Of a stretch of 64,000 nucleotides of DNA, positions 43,121-51,700 are shown piece after piece. A program made the translations under genes and the position numbers. Below the pieces are notes generated by a model. The model saw only the letters and a program-made list of their open reading frames with translations, was not told where the DNA came from and did no database searches. Position 1 is the stretch's first letter, and each line of letters begins with the position of its first letter. This stretch comes from Cupriavidus pauculus. Lineage in GTDB: Bacteria; Pseudomonadota; Gammaproteobacteria; Burkholderiales; Burkholderiaceae. The DNA is taken from contig NZ_VZOW01000004.1 of assembly GCF_008801835.1 (NCBI RefSeq), positions 62,001-126,000 on the forward strand, read 5' to 3'.

Positions 43121-44009
43121 GCGCAACAGTTGGACTGGCGATATGCGATGCGGATGGCGGCTTGCAGTGGCGCAGCCATGGCGATACGGGTTACGGCGCG
43201 GCGGGTGGTCGGATTGGTGGTCGGAAGGGTGGTCGATCGCATGTGTCTGTGCGTGGCTGTTGCTGGCGCAGGCGCTCGGCATGTCGATGGCGCGCGCCGA
43301 CGCGCCCCGTGTGGTGCGCATCGCCGTGGTGGCGCACAGCGATCGTGAACTTGTCGACGCGGCAGCGGTGCAGAACACCGCAGCGTCCGTGCGGCTGCAG
43401 GCGGTGGCATTTCCGAACGCGGCTGCGGCACGCCGGGCGCTGGCGGCACAGCGCGTCGACGCATCGATCGCCGAGGACACGCAAGCGCTGGCCGGCGACA
43501 CGTCGCTGTGCGCGGCTGCCTACACGGTCACCTATCCGATGGGCCTGTATGCGCGTCGCATCGGGGCCTTGCGACAGGTGCCGCTTGAGGCCACGGTCGC
43601 TGTGCCGGCGGATCGCGCCGGACAAGGCCGCGCGCTGTTGCTGTTGCAGAACTTCGGGCTGATCCGCATCGACGCCAATGCCGGTTTACAACCGCGCGTG
43701 CGCGACATTGTCGACAATCCGCGCAAACTGCGCGTGGAGCCGGTTCCGGCCAGCCGGCTGGCTGCGGCGCTGCCGCACCACGCGCTGGTGGCGATGCCCT
43801 TTGCTGTGGCCGATGCCGCCGGCCTGGGGCCCGCGCGCGATGCGCTGGGCATCGAGGACGCGCGCGTGCCGTGGGCCAACGCGCTGGCCGTGCGCGCCAA
43901 CGAATGCCATGCCGATTGGGTGCGCGCCGCCGTCGCGGCGCTGCATTCGCCCGCGATGAAGGCGTTCATCCTGACGCGCTTCCAGGATTCCGTGCGCCGC
44001 CCGTGGTAG
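43113..44009 (+). CDS. NlpA/MetQ-type periplasmic binding protein
   Basis: 298 residues. Signal/anchor region to about residue 55 (WSIACVCAWLLLAQALGMSMARA) and a NlpA-family binding domain: VRIAVVAHSDREL, NFGLIRIDANAG, NPRKLRVEPVPASRLAAALPHHALVAMPFAVADAAGLGPARDALGIED, and the RANECHADWVRAAVAALHSPAMKAFI end. No lipobox Cys at the expected place, so it is not a typical lipoprotein. Start ATG at 43113 overlaps the FGE stop; a GTG at 43110 and an ATG at 43143 are alternatives. A ligand such as a sulfur compound or amino acid would fit with the sulfatase, but there is no ABC permease beside it. Confidence 0.8.
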   Translation: MAERNSWTGDMRCGWRLAVAQPWRYGLRRGGWSDWWSEGWSIACVCAWLLLAQALGMSMARADAPRVVRIAVVAHSDRELVDAAAVQNTAASVRLQAVAFPNAAAARRALAAQRVDASIAEDTQALAGDTSLCAAAYTVTYPMGLYARRIGALRQVPLEATVAVPADRAGQGRALLLLQNFGLIRIDANAGLQPRVRDIVDNPRKLRVEPVPASRLAAALPHHALVAMPFAVADAAGLGPARDALGIEDARVPWANALAVRANECHADWVRAAVAALHSPAMKAFILTRFQDSVRRPW

Positions 44010-44070
44010 GCGGCCCGCCGTTCGCGGCAACCCGGCACCCCGGGATTCCCCCGCATTTCGCAGTCTAAAT

Positions 44071-44088
44071 TGTGAGTGATAACTCACA
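44071..44088. promoter_or_regulatory. Perfect palindrome upstream of fliD
   Basis: TGTGAGT-GATA-ACTCACA: perfect 7-bp arms with a 4-base centre, 157 bases upstream of the fliD start. A textbook dimeric operator shape. The region between the NlpA gene and fliD (44010-44244) holds no ORF. Confidence 0.55.
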
Positions 44089-44094
44089 TCGAGA

Positions 44095-44153
44095 ATCTTT
44101 AGCCTTTTTTTGTATCGTCTTTGTATCGCTCAGGTATCAAAAAGGCTAAAGAT
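44095..44153. promoter_or_regulatory. 15-bp inverted repeat with two direct repeats in the fliD leader
   Basis: ATCTTTAGCCTTTTT (44095-44109) is perfectly inverted as AAAAAGGCTAAAGAT (44139-44153), 29-base loop. Inside the loop TTTGTATCG occurs at 44109-44117 and 44120-44128, 11 bases apart (one helical turn). It is 91 bases upstream of fliD. It could be a DNA operator pair or an RNA stem in the 5' leader. No flagellar sigma promoter could be assigned. Confidence 0.55.
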
Positions 44154-44244
44154 CCACTTTGGGGCGACGTAAACCAGGGATGTCAGGGGCATTCAGCCAT
44201 ATGCGCGCGGATGCCACCCATTGAAAAAGAAGGGAACAATAAAC

Positions 44245-45704
44245 ATGGCATCCGTCTCGTCTCTGGGCATTGGCTCGAACCTGCAACTGTCCGACCTGCT
44301 CGACAAGCTGGCCGCATCCGAACGCGCCCCGCTGACCGCGATGCAGGCGCAGCACTCGGCCTATCAGACCAAGCTGACCGCCTACGGCACCGTCAAGAGT
44401 CTGCTGTCGAGCTTCCAGGCGGCGGCCAAGACGCTGATGACGCCTGCCACCTTTGGCGCCGTCAAGTCCAGCGTTGGCAACGCCGACATCCTGGGCGTCA
44501 CCACTGCCGCCAGCGCCGTGCCGGGCGATCTGAATGTCAACGTTACCAAGCTGGCGCAAGCCCAGGCGCTGGCCGGCATCGGCTACGCCAAGCAGGACGC
44601 GCAGATCGGTTCGGGCACGCTGACCTTCGAGTTCGGCACGACCACCGGTTTCGACGAGACCTCGGGCGCCTACGTGAATCCGAAGTTCACGGCCAACACC
44701 GCCACCGACAAGGCGCCGAACCCGCAGACCGTCAAGATCGAGGCGGGCAAGGGATCGCTGCAGGACATCCGCGACGCCATCAACAAGGCCAACATCGGCG
44801 TCAAGGCCAGCATCATCAACGACGGCAGCGCCAAGCCCTATCGCCTGATCCTGACCTCCGACAAAACCGGCGAGGCGATGAGCATGCGCGTGTCCGGGTC
44901 GTCGCCCGAACTGCAGGCGCTGGCCGGCTACAACCCGGAGACCCCGGGCGCCAACGGCATGACCGAGACGCTGCGCGCGACCAACGCCGCGCTGACGGTC
45001 AACGGCATCGCCATCGTCAGCGCATCCAATACCGTGGTCGACGCGGCGCAGGGCGTGACCATGACGCTCAAGAAGACCGGATCGACATCGGTGTCACTGA
45101 CGCAGGACACCGACGCCATGAAGGCGTCGATCCAGGCGCTGGTCACCGCGTACAACAACATCCAGTCGTCGGCCAAGACGCTCACGCAGTTCGACACCAA
45201 GGCCGGCACCAAGGGCGCGCTCAATGGCGACGGCGTGCTGCGCGGCATCCAGACCTCGCTGCGATCGGTGCTCAATACGCCCGAGGGGGCATGCCCGCGA
45301 ACGCGCCCAAGATGCTTGCGGCGATCGGCGTGTCCATGCAGAAGGACGGCACGATGGCGATCGACACGAAGAAGCTCGACGCGGCACTGAAGGACAACCT
45401 GCGCGACGTGACGCAGCTGTTTGCAGGCGACGGCAAGACCGGCGGGTTTGCCCGCCGCCTGTCCGACGTGGTGGACCGCGTGACCGCCGACAAGGGGCCG
45501 CTCGGCGCGGCGAGCGCCGGTCTCGAAAAGACCATGAAGGATCTGGAAAAGCGCTTCGACGCGGCCAACGATCGCGTGGAGGCGACCATCGAGCGTTATC
45601 GCAAGCAGTTCACGCAGCTCGATCTGATCGTCAGCCAAATGAATCAGACAAGCAGTTATCTGACTCAGCAATTCAACGCATTGAACAATGTGTCGAAGAA
45701 GTAA
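44245..45704 (+). pseudogene. fliD: fliD flagellar cap protein with a frameshift in a G run
   Basis: Filament-cap protein FliD. Residues 1-345 (44245 to about 45284) match the FliD N-terminal domain (start SSLGIGSNLQLSDLLDKL after GAAGGGA). At 45285-45289 the sequence CCGAGGGGGC has five G; the frame becomes EGAC and runs into an unrelated short tail stopping at 45390. One more G would give EGGMPANAPKML and restore the C-terminal FliD_C region to the stop at 45704 (ending ALNNVSKK). So the gene is a single-base frameshift from intact (about 486 residues). It could be a true mutation, a slippage phase variant or an assembly error. No other flagellar gene is nearby. Confidence 0.85.
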
Positions 45705-45731
45705 GTCACTCGCACGATAACGCAGTCTTTC

Positions 45732-45760
45732 AACCGGGCCGATGGCCCGGTTTGTCTTTT
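45732..45760 (+). terminator. Rho-independent terminator after fliD
   Basis: AACCGGGCC-GAT-GGCCCGGTT followed by TGTCTTTT, 27 bases after the fliD stop. Stem of 9 bp with a 3-base loop and a partial T-tract on the plus strand. Confidence 0.8.
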
Positions 45761-45982
45761 GGGGCGGAGCGCGCTCCGCTTCCCGCACTTCCTCTGCCAT
45801 GCGCTGCGCGCAACTTATGATTTGTCTATGCGACGAATCTGATTCTGGCACCCGTACTTTCGTATTGCTCTGATATACCCATCCGCGTTTTGGGACGGTA
45901 ATGGATACCTATCGCCTCAATCGCAACGCAGGCCTCGTATCCGGTGATCCTGCGGCCGCCAAAATCCCAAAAGGAAACGCTG

Positions 45983-48637
45983 ATGGCACATCAAGATTCT
46001 GCATCCGTCACCCGGTCGGTCACCGTGACCGGTACCGGGCTGCCCGACATCATGGGCGAGCCCGCGCTGGAATTCGCCAAACTGAGCGGCCACGAGAAGA
46101 TATGCGAGCTGTTCGAATACGAACTGGAACTGCGCACGCCCGACGAGCGCAACGATGCCTTCGGGCCGGCCGCCAATCTCGACACCCAAGCGCTGCGCGG
46201 GCGCGAGCTGACCGTCACGATCACGCTGCCCGAGGCCATGGGGGCCGGCACACGCGAAATCAGCGGCATCGTCACGCGCGTGAGCGGCCCGGCGCCGGCC
46301 GAGCGGAACCTCGCTTACCGCATCACGCTGCGGCCGTGGCTGTGGCTGGCCACGCTGAACCGTGACTTCCGCATCTTCCAGAATCAGACCGTGGTCCAGA
46401 CGCTGGACGAGCTGCTGGCGGATTTTAATTTTCCGGTGGAAAAACGCCTTGATGTCGCGCGGTATCCGATGCGCGAGCTCCAGGTCATGTACGGCGAAAG
46501 CACGTTCGATTTCTTCCAGCGCCTGACGCAGGAATGGGGCATCGCCTGGCACATCGAACACAGCGGTGGCAAGCACCGGCTGGTGCTGACCGATGGCAAC
46601 GGCGCGTTTGCGCCGTTCCAGGGCAGCCCCGGCTACGCCACCCTCTACTGGCAGCGCGCGCCCGAGGATATCGGCGAGGAAGGTCTGGAAACGGTGGAAA
46701 TCCACGACCAGTTGGTCGCGGGCGCTTGGACCAGCAACGATTTCGATTTCACGCGGCCGCGCGCCGACCTGACCGTGGCGGCGTCCGACCCGCTCGACAC
46801 CGCCCACGCTGGCGCCGAAGTGCGCGAATGGCCCGGCGACCACAGCACGCCGGGCACCGAAGGCGATCCGTGGAAGGAGGGCGAGCTGGTCGCCCGCATG
46901 CGCATGGAGGCGATCCGCCAGCATGGCACGCGGCTGAGCGGCAAGGGCAATCTGCGCGCGGTGGTGCCCGGCTGCACGTTCGTGCTCGAAGACTTCATGC
47001 AGCGCAAGGCCAATCGCGAATATCTGGTCCTGGGCGCCAAGCTGACCCTCGACGAAGAAGCCAGCGACCCGGAATCGAGCTGCGAAGTCGAGTTCATCGC
47101 GCAGCCATCCAACGAACTGTTCCGCCCAGAGCGCACGCAGCCGAAGCCGCGCACTGGCGGACCGCAGACGGCCACGGTGGTGGGCCCCGAGGATCAGGAA
47201 ACCTGGACCGACCAATATGGCCGCGTGCGGCTGCAGTTCCACTGGGATCGGCTTGGCCGCCACGACGCCGGTAGTTCCTGCTGGGTGCGCGTGGCGTCGG
47301 CCTGGCAGGGCGATCGATTCGGCGCGCAGCATGTGCCGCGCATCGGCCAGGAAGTGGTGGTGGATTTCCTGAACGGCGATCCCGATTGCCCGATCGTCAC
47401 GAGCCGTGTGCCAAACGAGCACAACATGCCGCAGTGGCCAATGCCGGCGCATCACGTGCTGTCCGGGTTCGTCAGCAAGGAAGATCACGGCGAACGCGCC
47501 AACACGTTCGTGCAGGACGACACCGAAGGGCAAATCCAGACCCAGCTGCAGAGCGACCACCAGGCATCCGGGCTGAGCCTGGGCTTTATCGCGCGCATCA
47601 TGCGCGGCGTGGGGCGCAAGGACAAGCGCGGCGAGGGGTTCGAGCTGCGCACCGATGCGCATGGCGTGGTACGGGCCGGCAACGGCATGCTGCTGACCAC
47701 CGAGCGACGTCCTAACGCGCAGGCGCACCACAAGGACATGGCCGAAACGGTGCAGCGGCTGGCCGGGGCACAGGCGCAGCAGGAAACGCTGGCCGAAATG
47801 GCGCAGGAAGTGGAAGCGCAGGACGCCGGCGACCAGGCGGAAGTGGCCAAGGCGCTGAAGGCGCAGAACGACGATATCCAGGGCAGCGGCAGCGCCAATC
47901 CCGAGGCCGGCACCTTTCCGGAACTGGCCGCGCCGCATCTGGTGCTGGCCAGCCCGGCCGGTATCGAGGCCACCGCCGCGCAGTCGTTGCATATCGCCTC
48001 GGGGCAGCACGTGGCTGTTTCAAGCACCGGGCATATCAGCCTGTCTTCGGGCAAACGGCTGATCGCCAGCATTTCCCGCGGCGTGCGCATTTTCGTGCAG
48101 AACATGGGGTGGCGCCTCGTGGCGGCCGGCGGCGACATCGACCTGCGCGCATTGCGCGACAGCATCAACCTGCTGGCCAAGCTGGATGTCACCGCTACCG
48201 CCAACCGCATCACGCTGTCGGCCAAGGAAGAGCTGGTCATCGTGGGCGGCGGCAGCGGCACCACGTGGAACGGCAGCGGCATTACGCACAAAACGGGGTC
48301 GGCCTACGCGATCCACGCGGCCAAGGTCGATATCGCTTCAGGGCAGAAGGCGTCCTCGCAATTCCCGGAGCCGCCCGAATTCGGCAAGAGCGATGTCGAT
48401 GTGGCCGGTCTCTACGCCAGCCATGCCACGTTGAAGAGCTGCGACGTCGCGGTCGAGGACTCGCATGGCAAGGTGACGCAGGGCAAGGTCGACGGGCAGG
48501 GCGCGGCCCCAGTCGACAGCATGGCCCCGGGCCCCGCGCGCGTGACGTTCGGCAAGGACAGCGCCGATCCGCTCGCCGCATCGAGCCAGTTCACGCCGCC
48601 GCCGTGGCCCGCACCGGATGCCGACGCAACCCAGTGA
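45983..48637 (+). CDS. vgrG: Type VI secretion tip protein VgrG
   Basis: 884 residues. Spike trimer of the type VI secretion system. Gp27-like part with residues about 30-400 (LEFAKLSGHEKICELFEYELEL, GIVTRVS, YPMRELQVMYGESTFDFFQRLTQEWGI), then the Gp5/OB region (VVGPEDQETWTDQYGRVRLQFHWDRLG and SCWVRVASAWQGDRFGAQHVPRIGQEVVVDFLNGDPDCPIVTSRV). A DUF2345-type beta region follows (LLTTERRPNAQAHHKDMAETVQRL onward) with a variable end. ATG at 45983 with AAGGAA upstream. rhs starts 75 bases downstream. No PAAR, EagR or DUF4123 adaptor gene lies between, which is unusual for a vgrG-rhs cargo pair. Confidence 0.92.
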   Translation: MAHQDSASVTRSVTVTGTGLPDIMGEPALEFAKLSGHEKICELFEYELELRTPDERNDAFGPAANLDTQALRGRELTVTITLPEAMGAGTREISGIVTRVSGPAPAERNLAYRITLRPWLWLATLNRDFRIFQNQTVVQTLDELLADFNFPVEKRLDVARYPMRELQVMYGESTFDFFQRLTQEWGIAWHIEHSGGKHRLVLTDGNGAFAPFQGSPGYATLYWQRAPEDIGEEGLETVEIHDQLVAGAWTSNDFDFTRPRADLTVAASDPLDTAHAGAEVREWPGDHSTPGTEGDPWKEGELVARMRMEAIRQHGTRLSGKGNLRAVVPGCTFVLEDFMQRKANREYLVLGAKLTLDEEASDPESSCEVEFIAQPSNELFRPERTQPKPRTGGPQTATVVGPEDQETWTDQYGRVRLQFHWDRLGRHDAGSSCWVRVASAWQGDRFGAQHVPRIGQEVVVDFLNGDPDCPIVTSRVPNEHNMPQWPMPAHHVLSGFVSKEDHGERANTFVQDDTEGQIQTQLQSDHQASGLSLGFIARIMRGVGRKDKRGEGFELRTDAHGVVRAGNGMLLTTERRPNAQAHHKDMAETVQRLAGAQAQQETLAEMAQEVEAQDAGDQAEVAKALKAQNDDIQGSGSANPEAGTFPELAAPHLVLASPAGIEATAAQSLHIASGQHVAVSSTGHISLSSGKRLIASISRGVRIFVQNMGWRLVAAGGDIDLRALRDSINLLAKLDVTATANRITLSAKEELVIVGGGSGTTWNGSGITHKTGSAYAIHAAKVDIASGQKASSQFPEPPEFGKSDVDVAGLYASHATLKSCDVAVEDSHGKVTQGKVDGQGAAPVDSMAPGPARVTFGKDSADPLAASSQFTPPPWPAPDADATQ

Positions 48638-48712
48638 TCCGTCACGAGACAGGCTGCCAACGGCTTCTTGCAGCCCATCTCGTCATACCCACGCCCCCAG
48701 ACATGCTTCATC

Positions 48713-51700
48713 ATGCTTGATTCCTCTTTCGCCCCCACCGCTCGTCCGGATCACGTCGCCGTTGCGCCGTTGCACTGTATTCACGTCGCCGATGTGTGCG
48801 CCACTGCGGTCGAATTCGACACCTGGCTGCAGCGCGCGACGCGCGGATATGTCAGTCTCGCCCGTATCAAGGATGTGGCCGGCGCCATGCCGGTCATGGG
48901 CAATATCATCGCGCTCGGTGACGCACTGGGCGACATCGCCGCGCTGATGGAGCGGCGCACACATCCGGGCGTTCTCGACTGGGCTGGAATCGGCATCAAT
49001 CTGCTGGGCGTAATGCCCGATGCGGAAACCGCTGCGGTCCGCATGAGCCTGCGGCCGATGCTGGCGCTGGCGCGACAGGAGGTCGTGCAACAAACACGCA
49101 GCACGGGCGCGGTGCAGTTTGGGGCGTCTGTGCTGGCTACGTTGCAGCCGAGCTTGAACGCCAGCATCGCCGGCGATATCGAGAACTATCTTGCACAGAT
49201 GCAGGAACTGCTGCCGCGCATGCTTGCTGAATGCGGAAATTTCGGCGCCCAGCAAATGCTGCTATTGGCGCGCGCCATGGAGCAGATCATCGCCGGCCCA
49301 TCCCATTGGGCTGGGCAAGCCGATGCCGATCGGCCGTTTTTGCGCACGGCGGGCCGGACGATTGTGCGCGATCCTCGCCAACCCATTGGCAATTTCCTGC
49401 AGGCCGCGTTCGATGCCTGCAGGTTGCAGGGGCCGGGCGCGAATGGCGTCGAGCGGCCCGCCGTGTCGCCGGGCACGCGCGACGAAGCCATGCTGGCGCC
49501 GGCTGCGCTGCGCGCCTTTGCTCCGCGCCTGCGCGGGGGGCTGGCGCTGCAGTCGGATCCGGCCGTGCGATTCTCCATCGCATGGCTTGTGGGGCTGATG
49601 CGCGAGGCGCTGGCCGGCTGGCGCAGAAGCGGCGCGGACAGTATCGTCGCCGTCAACGTGCGCGCCGGGCTCCGTCGGAAGGTGCAGCGCGTATTGCCGC
49701 AGCAACAGCTGGAAAGCATCAGCCGAAACGTGCCGGCGCGCGGCAGCCCCAACCCCGCCAGGAACGGCCCGGCGCCAGCCGCCACGCACGCCGGCATCAG
49801 CCTTGCCACTGGCGATCAATCGTTTTCGCATACCGACTTCCAATTGCCGGGTTTGTCGGCAATGGCGTGGACGCGCACCTACCGCTCCAGCCTTGCCGCC
49901 TACGATGACGGCACACATGGTGCGCGCTGGATCACTGACTACACCACGCGCTTCGATGTGCTGCGCGAACAGGGTGTGGAAGTGCTGCGGCATCATGCCG
50001 CGGATGGCCGAACCCATGCGTATCCGTTGCCGGCCATCGGGGGACACCACCACGACCCCATCGAGCAAGTGACACTGGAGCGCACCGCGCGCGATTGCCT
50101 GATATTGGTGCGCCGCCACGGCAGACGCGACCGATACCAGCGCCATGGCAACCGCTTCAGGTTGACCAGCATCGATCTGCGCGGCGGCGCGCGCGTGGCG
50201 CTGGTCTACGGCCACCGCGAGGGCGATGGCGGCCTGCATGCGCAAGCGCCTTCGGCGGTGATGGCCTACCAGGGCGATGTGTTGCAGGCCCACATCGTCA
50301 CGCGCATCGGTCAGGCCGGGCGGATCGAGAGTGTGTGGGAAATCTCCGAAGGAAAGCCTGACCGCCAATTGGCGCGGTACGACTACGACCAGGCGGGCAA
50401 TCTGGTACGCGCCGAGGACGAGCACGGCGCGTCCCGCACCTACCGCTATCGCAATCATTTGGTCACGCGCTACACGGACCGCACCGCACGCGGCGTGTGC
50501 CTGCTGTGGGACGGCGATGGTCCCGATGCGAAGGCCGTCCATGCGTGGTCCGATGACGGCAGTTTCGATACGCGCCTGGCATGGGACGATCACATCCGGC
50601 TGACCTGTGTCACCGATGCGCTGGGCCACCAGACCTGGCACTACTACGACATCCTGGGCTATACGTACCGCATCCGACATGCCGACGGTCTTTCGGAGTG
50701 GTTCTTCCGCGACGCCGCCCGGAACATGGTGCAGCACGTGCGGCCGTGCGGGGCGATTGAACGCTACACCTACGATGCGCGCGGCAATCTGCTGGAACAT
50801 GTTCGCGCCGATCACAGCGCCGTGCACTACGCATGGGACGACAAGGACCAGCTCGTCAAGATGTGTGACGCCGAGGGCGGGCTGTGGACCTACGACTATG
50901 ACCTCAAAGGCAACGTCACCGAGGCGATCGATCCCCTCGGCCACGCCACCGAGTACACCTACAACAAGGCCAATCTGCCCGTGCGCATCACCGATGCCAA
51001 CGGCGTCGAATCCACGCTGGCCTACAACGCCGCCGGGCAGCTCACGCGGCGCACCGATAGCGCGGGAAAAACCAGCGCCTGGCAATACGACGATCGCGGG
51101 CAACTGACGGCGTTCACGGACGCGGCAGGCAACGTCACGCGCTACGCATACAGCGCCGGCCGGTTGCAGCGCATCGATCATCCGGACCAGCAGCCCGAGC
51201 ATTTCGAACATGATGCCGAAGGCCGGCTGCTTTCCCACACCGATGCGCTCAATCGCCGCACGACGTGGCGCTACAACGAAGCGGGGCTGCTCGACAAACG
51301 CACCGACGCCGCCAACCAGACGATCAGCTATCGATGGGACCGGCTCGGCCGGCTGGTCACGCTGACCAACGAGAACAACGCAAGCCACGTGTTCGGCTAC
51401 GACGCGGTTGGGCGGCTCGTGAGCGAGACCGGCTTCGACGGCCGCACGCGGCGCTATTTCCATGCGGGGGATACGGGTGTGCTTGCGGAGGTCGCCGACG
51501 GCGACTGGATGATGGAACTGGAATTCGATGCGATGGGACGGCTCATCGCACGACATGCCAGGCGCGGGGACGATACCGCCATCGCTGCCTCGGAAGCCTA
51601 TGCCTACGACGGCAACGGCCGGCTGATCCTGGCTGAAAACGCGACCAGTCGCGTGCAGTGGTTTCACGATGCGTGCGGAAACATCGTGCGCGAGCACCAT

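Noticed and set aside
45285-45289. Programmed ribosomal frameshifting in fliD
   Set aside because: No slippery heptamer or downstream stimulator is apparent, and FliD is not known to use one; a mutation or sequence error is simpler.
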